From contig CAYQOU010000093.1 in assembly GCA_964419255.1 (NCBI GenBank), positions 1 through 10,854 of the forward strand: a DNA stretch of 10,854 nucleotides, written 5' to 3'. The stretch is from CAZPHU01 sp964419255. GTDB lineage: Bacteria > Fibrobacterota > Chitinivibrionia > Chitinivibrionales > CAYFVL01. Of the stretch, positions 1 through 6,438 are shown piece by piece. The position numbers and the translations under genes were made by a program. The notes under the pieces were generated by a model. That model was not told the DNA's origin and made no database searches. It saw nothing but the letters and a program-made list of their open reading frames with translations. Within the stretch, counting starts at the first letter, position 1. Every line of letters starts with the position of its first letter.

Positions 1-75
1 TCGACCATTGCCATTGAATCAAAGGTCAGTTCAGCGGGAGATGCCACAATGCTGGAAACTCTCGACTCACTGTGA
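1..75 (+). CDS. possible C-terminal end of a gene entering from the left edge
   Basis: Reading from base 1 in frame 1 gives 24 open codons ending at a TGA at 73-75, just before the stop codon of the convergent minus-strand gene that ends at 77. The peptide ends in LETLDSL and is plausible as a protein tail. No domain can be recognised in so short a piece, and an open frame of this length is expected by chance. The compact tail-to-tail arrangement is the only positive argument. Confidence 0.2.
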   Translation, partial: STIAIESKVSSAGDATMLETLDSL

Positions 76-76
76 C

Positions 77-433
77 TCACCTCTTTTGTTTTTTCATGTA
101 CATTTCTAAAGCCTGTTTTGCACCGGCAACTTCCCAGAAATAGGTAAGTTCCCCTTTTTTCATCTCACGGCTAAATCCGTTAGGATAACGCACCTTGCCG
201 TCTTCGGGTACAGAGGTGCCATGTGCATTACCCGGATAGATCGTGAGCAATCTGTCCACCGTACCATATGGGAATTCTCGTTTCATGATGATAGTGTTGT
301 CATCATCCATAACGATCTCCCATTCCTGCGCCTGCTCCTGCGGTGGCCACGGAGGATGCATACGCCGCTGCGACCAGACGGCTGTTACCAGCAGAAGAAG
401 TGTGACAAATGTTTTAAATGTTGAAATCGACAT
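77..433 (-). CDS. small secreted protein, paralogue of the upstream neighbour
   Basis: An unrecognised protein of 118 residues. Residues 1-21 form a Sec-type signal peptide (hydrophobic stretch TLLLLVTAV, likely cleavage near residue 21), so the mature protein is probably periplasmic or extracellular. I chose the ATG at 433 because AGGGG lies 8 bases upstream and the signal peptide then starts at residue 1; the frame stays open upstream to 499. The mature part has a Pro-rich linker (PPWPPQ, 28-32) and a W38-x-I / T47-I-I-M50 segment. A helix-like end follows, G94-E-x3-F-W100-x7-A108-x3-Y112-M-x-K115. Both segments recur in the gene immediately upstream, so the two are paralogues. It lacks the extra C-terminal module of that neighbour. 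The 52-bp gap suggests it is the second gene of a two-gene operon. Function is unknown. Confidence 0.72.
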   Translation of the reverse strand: MSISTFKTFVTLLLLVTAVWSQRRMHPPWPPQEQAQEWEIVMDDDNTIIMKREFPYGTVDRLLTIYPGNAHGTSVPEDGKVRYPNGFSREMKKGELTYFWEVAGAKQALEMYMKKQKR

Positions 434-485
434 ATGTGAACCCCTGTTGAAAGACATGATACGCAAATACGCATAAAAGTTACCG

Positions 486-1016
486 TTACCTGAGTGCATG
501 TATCTCTTTTACTGCTTCATAGTGAAATTTCATCGGCTCAATGCCTCCTTCAATCTCCAGTGCAAACCAGCTTTTACTGTCCTCTATCGCCCTGAGGCGT
601 CCGACATAATGCTGACCGGTTTTGGTAACAAAGGCAACCAGCCTGCCATACCATTGAACCGGCACCTTCTGCTTCTGAGACGGTCGATGAATATGCACGT
701 TATCATTTTTGTGCATATACTGCCACCATGCATTTATTCCTCTCCGGTGATTCCAATAGTGGTTGATCTCTCCATGAGAACCATCCTTGCTACGTCCCCG
801 GGGCAGATTAAAAGATACTGATTTGACTCTCCCCCTGCTGTTTACTTCCAGATTCACCTCGTGCTCGACAACGGCCTCTCTGTCGATATACTCCATAATC
901 ACCGTCCCGTCCTCTTCCTGCCGTAAAATACGCCACCCATCAAAGCTCTGCTGTGCGACGACGGTGGTGCAGAGAATGAAATATGCGCATAGCGTCCTGA
1001 TACACAAAGTACTCAT
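486..1016 (-). CDS. secreted protein with C-terminal Sm/SH3-like barrel-like module
   Basis: An unrecognised protein of 176 residues. The start at 1016 has AGGAG 7 bases upstream and places a signal peptide at residues 1-21 (cleavage expected at VVA|QQ); the frame is open further upstream to 1097, but that extension would bury the signal. Residues 28-41 (W28-x-I, T38-V-I-M41) and 82-103 (G-E-x4-W-x7-A-x3-YM-x-K) match the downstream gene product closely. Residues 121-176 form an extra module with the pattern WYGRLVAFVTKTG, YVGRL, a Leu-Glu strand, then AVKEIHAL. The order of strands (basic strand, turn KTGQ, G-R-L strand, acidic turn, closing strand ending in EI) resembles Sm-like or SH3-like small barrels; this is judged from pattern only. 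It is first in the probable operon. A TATAAT on this strand (1130-1125) lies upstream. Confidence 0.75.
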   Translation of the reverse strand: MSTLCIRTLCAYFILCTTVVAQQSFDGWRILRQEEDGTVIMEYIDREAVVEHEVNLEVNSRGRVKSVSFNLPRGRSKDGSHGEINHYWNHRRGINAWWQYMHKNDNVHIHRPSQKQKVPVQWYGRLVAFVTKTGQHYVGRLRAIEDSKSWFALEIEGGIEPMKFHYEAVKEIHALR

Positions 1017-1124
1017 ATTAAGCTCCTGATAAATTACGTGACCATGTAGCAGATCGGCGTAAATGCTTCCCGCCACCTGAATTGTTAGATCCACCACCGG
1101 CGAAAAAGTTACTTTTCTTAAATA

Positions 1125-1156
1125 ATTATATGTCCGACAGTGATTGCGGTCCGCAA
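1125..1156 (-). promoter_or_regulatory. candidate -10 element with adjacent perfect palindrome
   Basis: On the minus strand TATAAT lies at 1130-1125, about 110 bases before the start codon at 1016. Just upstream of it is the perfect palindrome TTGCGG-T-CCGCAA at 1144-1156, which covers the region where a -35 box would be and would suit a dimeric regulator. I see no good -35 hexamer at the right spacing, so this would be an activator-dependent or atypical promoter. Both elements are visible in the sequence; the regulatory role is inferred. Confidence 0.35.
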
Positions 1157-1318
1157 GCGTTGATTAGATCTTTTTATCTGACAAAAGCACGTTTTTTATC
1201 GGTATTCAATTTGTCTTAATGGGTTTGCATTTTTGGTTACGAATTACCGAAAGACCGAATCGCCGAAAACCGATTCCGGCTCTGCCGGAGTAGTCAATGA
1301 TATAAAAAAGATAACTTT

Positions 1319-1753
1319 ATGCCCATACATCGGTCTAATAATTTTAACAGTATCGATAAAAAGAGCATACCAGCGGGGCTTGATAGAAGAGTGCTGGAGA
1401 AATCCGAGCAGATATCCGAGGAAGAGCTGATTCGTAGATGCCGGGCAGCTGAGACAGACGCATTTCAACTCCTCTTCAGCAGATATGGCGATATGATGCA
1501 GATAATTGCCGCGCGGATGGCCTCTGACAGGCAGACGAGAAACGATATCTTTCAGGAGTCGGCTAAATGTGCGATTCTCCGGTTTAAAACATTTGAGCGC
1601 AGAAGTTCACTGTCGACCTGGCTGTACAGCATTACCGTAAACACGGCTTTGAAGCTTTTGCGTAAGGAAAAGAGATATACCCCCCTCGAAATTTCGCAAG
1701 CATCCTGTTCATCCCAGGATTACGACACCGAATTTCTGGCCGTGGCGATCTGA
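1319..1753 (+). CDS. ECF-like sigma factor, region 2 only (region 4 missing)
   Basis: A sigma-70 family protein of 144 residues. Residues 34-118 fit sigma region 2: EEELIRRCRAAETDAFQLLF is the usual opening helix, D77-I-F-Q-E-S corresponds to the core-binding DIxQExF segment, and FERRSSLSTWLYSITVNTAL (92-111) followed by a basic KEKR is region 2.3-2.4, which melts and reads the -10 element. The family normally has a region 4 helix-turn-helix of about 50-60 residues for the -35 element; here the protein stops about 25 residues after region 2. I read the three forward frames after the stop and found no region 4 remnant. The start is uncertain: there is no clear ribosome binding site before 1319, and GTG at 1391 is an alternative. 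A 6-bp hairpin (1275-1289) and TATAAA (1301-1306) lie just upstream. It could be a truncated pseudogene or a genuine minimal sigma-like protein. Confidence 0.72.
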   Translation: MPIHRSNNFNSIDKKSIPAGLDRRVLEKSEQISEEELIRRCRAAETDAFQLLFSRYGDMMQIIAARMASDRQTRNDIFQESAKCAILRFKTFERRSSLSTWLYSITVNTALKLLRKEKRYTPLEISQASCSSQDYDTEFLAVAI

Positions 1754-1940
1754 TGCCGACCGGTATCCGAGAAGCCGCCTGATGGGTATGGTTTTTTCCG
1801 CTTGCGGATAGTATGCACAGACCATATCTTTATTATTGGCAGTGTTTTTTCACCGATCACCCTGCCCCGACTGAACCAAACAAGAGGTGCAGGATTTATC
1901 GTTATGCCTCCTTCACAGGTCTACAGGAGAGTGCTTTAAT
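1754..1940 (+). other. short intergenic spacer, nothing recognised
   Basis: The spacer separates the sigma-like gene from the thioredoxin-fold gene. It holds a small inverted repeat, TCCGC-TT-GCGGA at 1797-1808, preceded by a T-run rather than followed by one, so it is not a standard intrinsic terminator on the plus strand. I see no remnant of sigma region 4 here. The ribosome binding site of the next gene (AGGAG, 1925-1929) lies at its end. Confidence 0.4.
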
Positions 1941-2795
1941 ATGGATTTAACTTCACTTTTACTTGCATGGCGCACGGTCCGGCCGGTTTGGATATATGCT
2001 TTGATACTTAGTGTGTGCGTCCACGTTTTCGGAGCCGACGAACTTTCGTCCACACAGCTCGCACGGCTCGATTCAATAACCCGGACGTACAGGATCGAAA
2101 TGTGCGATATGACAATCAGGCAGGCGGCAACCGACAGTATCGGCTGCAGCATGGGTCCGCATCTTATGGCCTTTACCCGCTGGCTGGTCCGGCTGGACAA
2201 GCCCACCGATGAGATTCTCGAAGACATTGACAAACGGTATGAGGGGTTTGTATCCACCGATACTCATGCGATCGACACCACTGGTCTTCAGTGGGTCGGC
2301 TCACCCGAGAAAACCGTACGGATTGTCGCGTATGTTTCATCCTCCTGCAACCTCTGTAAACATATTGTGGGCTCACTGTATGACAGTCTCACCACCGGGT
2401 CAATGAAGAACAAACTATCCCTTGTGGCAAAACCCTATGGCGCGGGCATCGGGGATATTGCCTTGTATGCGGCCGCCTCCCGGGGCAGGTTCTGGGATCT
2501 GTTCTCGCAGATGCGTAAAGACAAGCGGCGATATGATAAAAAGATAATTCTTGCGATGGCGGAGAAGATCGGTATTCCCGCCAAACAGTTTGAATCACTG
2601 ATGAGTATGCCTGAAAACAGGCGGATGCTCAAGCAAAGCCAAGCCGAAAGCGCGCAAAACGATGTGATGTATGCTCCCGTATTCTTTATAAACGGCAAAC
2701 GGTACAGAAGCTATAAAGACCCGCAGTGGATCATCGATGCGGCTCTTTATGAGTATGAGCGTGTGAGGAAAAAAGATCAGGCGACACAACAATAA
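1941..2795 (+). CDS. DsbA-like thioredoxin-fold protein with CcmH-like N-terminal segment
   Basis: A protein of 284 residues, probably a periplasmic thiol-disulfide oxidoreductase. The ATG at 1941 is chosen because AGGAG at 1925-1929 precedes it (11-base spacer) and a hydrophobic signal or anchor then covers residues 15-31. Residues 125-272 form a DsbA/thioredoxin_4-type domain: a beta strand TVRIVAYVSSS leads into the CxxC site C136-N-L-C139, an inserted helical part follows, and A245-P246-V-F-F-I-N-G is the cis-proline loop facing the active site. Residues 51-103 contain C55-x13-C69 followed by a helical stretch ending DEILEDIDKRYEGF. This spacing and ending recall the CcmH-like module found before thioredoxin domains in some bacterial proteins, but the usual extra cysteines are missing. 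Its substrate cannot be told from the context, and it sits 187 bp after the sigma-like gene. Confidence 0.82.
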   Translation: MDLTSLLLAWRTVRPVWIYALILSVCVHVFGADELSSTQLARLDSITRTYRIEMCDMTIRQAATDSIGCSMGPHLMAFTRWLVRLDKPTDEILEDIDKRYEGFVSTDTHAIDTTGLQWVGSPEKTVRIVAYVSSSCNLCKHIVGSLYDSLTTGSMKNKLSLVAKPYGAGIGDIALYAAASRGRFWDLFSQMRKDKRRYDKKIILAMAEKIGIPAKQFESLMSMPENRRMLKQSQAESAQNDVMYAPVFFINGKRYRSYKDPQWIIDAALYEYERVRKKDQATQQ

Positions 2796-3118
2796 TCATC
2801 CCGACAGTCAAGACGTAGTTAAACGTCACGATGCGATTTTACCCGATAACATACAGCGTTCTGAAGCAACTCCGGCCGTCGTAAGCCACGGCATATATCA
2901 ACTCATAACCCACCAGAATACGATTAAACATGTGGCAGAGCCTTTTTCCCTCAGCCCCCGCTCAAACATTAGGGTATGTTTGGTTTTGAGTGAACAGAGC
3001 ATGGTGTGATATTTGCTAGGTTTTAAGGGCGTATTTTGGGAGAAAGTGTGAAAATCGTCCATCTTTGTCTCCACGGCTCCACAATGATGTGCGGAAATTC
3101 TAATATAAGCCAAACCTT
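2796..3118. other. intergenic region without a convincing gene
   Basis: About 320 bases between the thioredoxin-fold gene and the LapA-type gene. A short open frame of 71 codons exists on the minus strand (2898-3113), but its composition is unlike a protein and it has no recognisable domain. A weak inverted repeat, GACGT-N6-ACGTC, lies near 2812-2827 and could be a poor terminator. No strong promoter, RNA gene or repeat array was seen. Confidence 0.4.
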
Positions 3119-3355
3119 ATGGAAAGTTTTCTCATTTCTATGAAAAAAACGAAACTAGTCACCCTCTGGGTTATTGCCCTTTTGCTTCTTGTGTTTATCG
3201 TGCAGAACACCGCCACGGTTCGCGCCCGGTTTTTCTGGTTCACAGCAGATGTCCCGGCTATTATTCTTCTGGTATTTGCCGCAGCCGGTGGTTTTGTCTC
3301 CGGAATTCTGGTTGCACTGCTCATAGAAAGTAGAGCACGAAAAAACAGACAGTAA
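3119..3355 (+). CDS. LapA-domain (DUF1049) small inner-membrane protein
   Basis: A protein of 78 residues with two transmembrane helices (about 12-28 and 45-69), matching the LapA/DUF1049 family. Visible hallmarks are the end of helix 1 with the V-Q-N30-T motif, a short periplasmic loop with aromatic residues (RFFWFTAD), a proline at the start of helix 2, the small-residue stretch AAAGGFVSGIL and a basic cytoplasmic tail (ESRARKNRQ). In enterobacteria LapA acts with LapB in controlling lipopolysaccharide assembly; no lapB partner is present here, so that role should not be assumed. An alternative ATG at 3140 would give 71 residues starting MKKTKLV, the more typical family start; neither start has a strong ribosome binding site. 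It may be co-transcribed with the radical SAM gene 60 bp downstream. Confidence 0.85.
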   Translation: MESFLISMKKTKLVTLWVIALLLLVFIVQNTATVRARFFWFTADVPAIILLVFAAAGGFVSGILVALLIESRARKNRQ

Positions 3356-3415
3356 CAGCGCGACATCATAACGGACACAATACTCTTATTTTCTGCATGT
3401 CTGGAGAATTCTTTT

Positions 3416-4882
3416 ATGCGTTTACTTCTGATTAATCCCTGCAATCCACTGGTGAGCACCGTTAAATCCCGCGAAAATCGCTGGAACAGATACGTCGTCT
3501 GGAAGCCATTGGGACTTCTGGTGCTGGCCGGTCTCACGCCTGATGAATGGGAGATCTCGATAATCGATGAAAATGTGAAAATCCCGGACTATGAGACGCT
3601 GCCCCGCCCCGACCTGGTGGGCATTACCGCCTTTACCTCCCAGGCGCCCCGGGCATATGAGATCGCCGCGGGGTTTCGCGCCCGTAAAATCCCGGTGGTC
3701 ATGGGTGGTATTCACGCAAGCATGTGCGCCGATGAGGCGGTGACGCGAGTCGATGCGGTGGTCAAGGGTGAGGCCGAGAGTGTGTGGGCGACAGTTCTTG
3801 GAGATTGTCGCGATGGAATATTGAAAAAGATTTACGAAGGAGCCAGGCTCGACCTGTCTCAGGTGCCCCCCGCACGGCATGATTTGCTCTCCAAAGGATA
3901 CACCCTCGGGTCAATCCAGACATCACGCGGTTGTCCTCAGAACTGCAGTTTTTGCAGTGTTACGGCGTTTAACGGCGGCAAGTTCAGGCGCCGGCCGATC
4001 GACCAGGTCATCCGCGAATTCAAAATGATCCCCGAAAAAATCGTCCTTATCGTGGATGACAACTTTATCGGAACGCGCAAGGAGCACATCGAATACACCA
4101 AAAAACTCATGCGCGAGATAATTGCGGCAAAGATACGCAAACGGTGGATAGCTCAGGTAACGATCAATATGGCCGATGACCAGGAGTTGCTCCTCCTGGC
4201 TCGGAAAGCAGGATGTGCCGGGGTTTTCATCGGGTTCGAATCAGGATCGGCGGAAGGACTTTCGGAGGTCAGTAAGAAATTCACCATTCGTCACGATCGA
4301 GACATGCGAGATTCCGTTCAACGTATTCGCCGACACGGCATCTGCGTGCTCGGATCATTTATCATCGGGCTCGATGTCGACGGCAGAGGCATCGGTAAAC
4401 AGATCGCCTCAACCGCCCGCGCCTATGGTGTGGACATTCTCAATGTGATGGTTTTGACACCGCTGCCGGGTACACGGCTGTGGAAAACCATGGACGCAGA
4501 GAAACGTATGGCAAACTGGGTTTTTCCCCGCGACTGGAAATACTTTACACTCACCTTTCCGGTTGCCCGATATAAAAACCTCTCCTGGAAGGAAATCGCA
4601 GCCGAAAAGCTGAGCTGCTACCGGGAATTTTATTGCTGGACCAATATTGTGCGCCGGGTATTGGGCAGCTTACTGCACCGGGGCACAGCATCGGTGGTGA
4701 TGATAAGTAATCTGGTTTTTCGCGTCAACACCTTACGCCTCGACCGCCGGGGAGATGCGGACTTCGACCTGACACGAGACATAGAGCCCCGATGCACCTC
4801 GGAGACCGAGGTTCACCAATCTCAGAAACCAGCGCCGGAGCGCCACATTGAATTGAAAGCAGTCCCGGCCAGACGTTATTGA
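3416..4882 (+). CDS. B12-binding-type radical SAM protein
   Basis: A 488-residue radical SAM enzyme of the class with an N-terminal cobalamin-binding-like domain. Residues 1-130 show the Rossmann-type pattern: MRLLLINPC, P31-L-G-L near the start, IIDEN (49-53), PDLVGIT and the conserved stretch VVMGGIHASMCADEAV followed by VVKGEAE (116-121). The cobalamin-ligating DxHxxG motif is not there: D51-E-N-V-K stands in its place, as in many relatives. The [4Fe-4S] cluster motif is C173-P-Q-N-C177-S-F-C180, followed by DDNF (214-217), FIGFESG (271-277) and a GSFIIGLD strand (313-320), all typical of the AdoMet barrel. Residues 345-410 (LTPLPGTRLW onwards) fit the usual C-terminal extension. The last 45 residues are charged and lack a predicted fold. 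GGAG lies 9 bases before the start. Relatives methylate or rearrange lipids and natural products; the substrate here is unknown. Confidence 0.88.
   Translation: MRLLLINPCNPLVSTVKSRENRWNRYVVWKPLGLLVLAGLTPDEWEISIIDENVKIPDYETLPRPDLVGITAFTSQAPRAYEIAAGFRARKIPVVMGGIHASMCADEAVTRVDAVVKGEAESVWATVLGDCRDGILKKIYEGARLDLSQVPPARHDLLSKGYTLGSIQTSRGCPQNCSFCSVTAFNGGKFRRRPIDQVIREFKMIPEKIVLIVDDNFIGTRKEHIEYTKKLMREIIAAKIRKRWIAQVTINMADDQELLLLARKAGCAGVFIGFESGSAEGLSEVSKKFTIRHDRDMRDSVQRIRRHGICVLGSFIIGLDVDGRGIGKQIASTARAYGVDILNVMVLTPLPGTRLWKTMDAEKRMANWVFPRDWKYFTLTFPVARYKNLSWKEIAAEKLSCYREFYCWTNIVRRVLGSLLHRGTASVVMISNLVFRVNTLRLDRRGDADFDLTRDIEPRCTSETEVHQSQKPAPERHIELKAVPARRY
4796..4812. repeat. perfect 7-bp inverted repeat near the 3' end of the radical SAM gene
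   Basis: ACCTCGG at 4796-4802 and CCGAGGT at 4806-4812 are exact reverse complements with a 3-base loop (AGA). The hairpin lies inside the coding region about 70 bases before the stop codon, in the part that encodes the charged C-terminal tail. There is no T-run after it, so it is not a standard terminator. It may slow translation or mark an insertion remnant, or be chance. Confidence 0.4.
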
Positions 4883-4983
4883 GTTTTGGCGAATCATGCC
4901 GTCCCGCACGATGTTGGTTTCATGTAGTTCATAGCAGTGATACAATAGAATGATTGTTCGGGAATTGCTGAGGCGATGGTCCA

Positions 4984-5047
4984 TAGTTCACCATTCATAG
5001 TTCCCCATTCATAATTCACAATTTATAATCCAACATTCATAATCCAT
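4984..5047. repeat. degenerate 14-bp tandem repeat, four and a half copies
   Basis: Four consecutive 14-base units can be read: TAGTTCACCATTCA (4984-4997), TAGTTCCCCATTCA (4998-5011), TAATTCACAATTTA (5012-5025) and TAATCCAACATTCA (5026-5039), with a partial fifth TAATCCAT to 5047. The consensus is TARTYCMMCATTCA. There are no unique spacers, so it is not a CRISPR array. It lies between the radical SAM gene and the ArsR operon promoter and is AT-rich compared with the flanks. Confidence 0.8.
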
Positions 5048-5048
5048 A

Positions 5049-5091
5049 GTTGCGCAACATTTGACGATCATCTATTTTAGCATAGACTAAA
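5049..5091 (+). promoter_or_regulatory. promoter of the ArsR-ABC operon with overlapping dyad operator
   Basis: A promoter can be read as TTGACG (5061-5066), a 16-base spacer and TAGACT (5083-5088), matching the sigma-70 consensus at 5 of 6 and 4 of 6 positions. The inverted repeat TTTAG-CATAGA-CTAAA (5076-5091) covers the -10 box, the expected place for an operator bound by an ArsR-type dimer that blocks RNA polymerase. A second, perfect palindrome GTTGCGCAAC (5049-5058) sits just upstream of the -35 box. The elements are visible; autoregulation by the downstream repressor is inferred from the family's usual behaviour. Confidence 0.55.
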
Positions 5092-5105
5092 TCAAAGGAG
5101 GGCGC

Positions 5106-5471
5106 ATGGAGCCGCTGGATACAACCATTTTCAAGGCTCTTGCTGTGGAGCAGCGAGCAAAGATAATGTCACTTCTTTGCGACAGATCTTTGTGTGCAGG
5201 CGCGCTCGCGCGAAAGCTGCACCTCAGTGCGGGAGCCGTATCACAGCATCTTGCCATACTGAAAAAATGTGGTCTGGTGATTGGCCGGAAACGGGGCTAT
5301 TTCACCCACTACCGAGTGGCGCCGGATGCCAGACAGCTTGTGGGGCAGGCAGTCGACGCGCTGTTTTGCGGTCAATCGCACATCTCTGAAACAAAAACCT
5401 GTGCCACTGATTGCCAATGCCCAAAGCATACTGCCCAAAAGGGGGATATAAGAGATGAGAGATTCGAATAA
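5106..5471 (+). CDS. ArsR-family winged-helix repressor with Cys-rich tail
   Basis: A 121-residue ArsR/SmtB-type regulator. Residues 5-78 are the winged helix: FKALAVEQRAKIMSLL opens the domain, LARKLHLSAGAVSQHLAILKKCGLV (33-57) is the helix-turn-helix with the recognition helix in AVSQHL, and the wing is IGRKRGYFTHYRV. Cysteines at 25 and 30 flank the position where the metal-binding ELCVCDL motif of ArsR/SmtB proteins sits, but the second motif cysteine is replaced (S-L-C30-A-G). More cysteines at 88, 99, 103 and 105, with His 92 and His 108, form a C-terminal cluster (CATDCQCPKH). Sensing of a soft metal or thiol stress is therefore plausible but not shown. AGGAGG at 5096-5101 is a strong ribosome binding site. 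The gene overlaps the ABC ATPase gene by 17 bases, so it heads the operon and probably represses it. Confidence 0.9.
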   Translation: MEPLDTTIFKALAVEQRAKIMSLLCDRSLCAGALARKLHLSAGAVSQHLAILKKCGLVIGRKRGYFTHYRVAPDARQLVGQAVDALFCGQSHISETKTCATDCQCPKHTAQKGDIRDERFE

Positions 5472-6438
5472 ACCGGCAATCGAGGTTACTGCACTGGCCA
5501 AACGATTCGGCGATGTGCAGGCGGTTTGCGGCGCCGGCTTTTCGGTGAACAGCGGGGAAATTTTCGGTTTCCTGGGGCCAAACGGTGCCGGAAAAACCAC
5601 AACCATCAAAATGCTCACCGGCCTGGCCCGCCCCATGGGTGGGCGCATCGCCTTCTTCGGACAGGATTATACCGCCCGTATCAAAAAGGCACAGCATCTC
5701 ATGGGGGTCGTGGCGGATGAGAGCAATCTCTATCCGGAGATGTCCGGCTTTGAGAATCTGTGTTTCTGTGCCTCTCTTTATGGTATAGACCGCCGGGAGC
5801 GGGAGAGACGGGCCAAGAGGCTGTTGGAGCAGTTCGGTCTTTCCCAGGCGGCCCGTCGCACATTCGGCGCCTACTCCCGGGGCATGAAACGCCGCCTGAC
5901 AATCGCAGCGGGACTAATTCATCAACCAAAGATACTGTTTCTGGATGAGCCGACCAGCGGTATCGATGTTGCCAATGCACGACAGATACGTTCGCATATC
6001 GCCTCCCTTAAGGAATCGGGCACAACCGTGTTTCTGACTACCCACTATATTGAAGAAGCCGAGAGGCTGTGCGACCGTATCGCGTTTATCGTAGAGGGGA
6101 AAATCGTACACACGGATACGACGGAAAATCTTCTCAGACAGACGCAGGATAAGCATATACTGGAACTGGCATTGACCCGGCCGCTTGAGCAGCTTCCCCG
6201 GGGTATTGAGCAGTTGCTTCCCTCCGTGACATTTAGCCTTGCATCACCAACGCGCCTGCAAGCGATAACAAAATCGGCACAACCGCTGGCGCCGCTTATC
6301 AGCGCACTGGAGGAAGGCGGAATCGCCGTTACGGAAGCGCGTGCGCTCAGGCCGTCGCTGGAAGATGTTTTTGTACGCATCACTGGTATAAAAGCACAAA
6401 ACTTGACATCCGCAAAACAGGGGAAAGGCAAACAATGA
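5455..6438 (+). CDS. ABC-2 type transporter ATP-binding protein
   Basis: A 327-residue ABC ATPase that would power the membrane protein encoded next. Seen in order: Walker A G41-P-N-G-A-G-K-T48, the Q-loop region around 85-95, an ABC signature in the form Y140-S-R-G-M-K-R (LSGGQ variant usual for the DrrA/CcmA-like branch), Walker B L161-F-L-D-E-P166 followed by the D-loop, and the H-loop H197. Residues 230-310 form the extra C-terminal domain typical of the DrrA/NatA-type branch, including the ending RPSLEDVFVRITG. The start overlaps the regulator gene by 17 bases; GGGGG at 5441-5445 lies 9 bases upstream. The end overlaps the permease start by 4 bases (ATGA), a sign of translational coupling. 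The exported substrate is not known; relatives export drugs, sodium, lipids or copper-related cargo. Confidence 0.93.
   Translation: MRDSNKPAIEVTALAKRFGDVQAVCGAGFSVNSGEIFGFLGPNGAGKTTTIKMLTGLARPMGGRIAFFGQDYTARIKKAQHLMGVVADESNLYPEMSGFENLCFCASLYGIDRRERERRAKRLLEQFGLSQAARRTFGAYSRGMKRRLTIAAGLIHQPKILFLDEPTSGIDVANARQIRSHIASLKESGTTVFLTTHYIEEAERLCDRIAFIVEGKIVHTDTTENLLRQTQDKHILELALTRPLEQLPRGIEQLLPSVTFSLASPTRLQAITKSAQPLAPLISALEEGGIAVTEARALRPSLEDVFVRITGIKAQNLTSAKQGKGKQ

Noticed and set aside
1797..1808. intrinsic terminator after the sigma-like gene
   Set aside because: The 5-bp stem with 2-base loop is weak and the T-run precedes it instead of following it on the plus strand.
1754..1940. frameshifted remnant of sigma region 4
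   Set aside because: None of the three forward frames gives the expected helix-turn-helix pattern; the readable peptides are short or unlike region 4.
2898..3113. 71-codon minus-strand open frame as a small gene or transposase fragment
   Set aside because: No ribosome binding site, no recognised domain and no transposase motif; composition looks like translated noncoding sequence.
2968..3118. short inverted-repeat (MITE-like) element
   Set aside because: TTTGG-type similarity between TATGTTTGGTTTTG and the reverse complement of AAGCCAAACCTT is only about five matching bases, and no target duplication is visible.
4984..5047. CRISPR-like repeat array
   Set aside because: The 14-base units are directly adjacent without spacers and are too short and degenerate; no cas genes are present.
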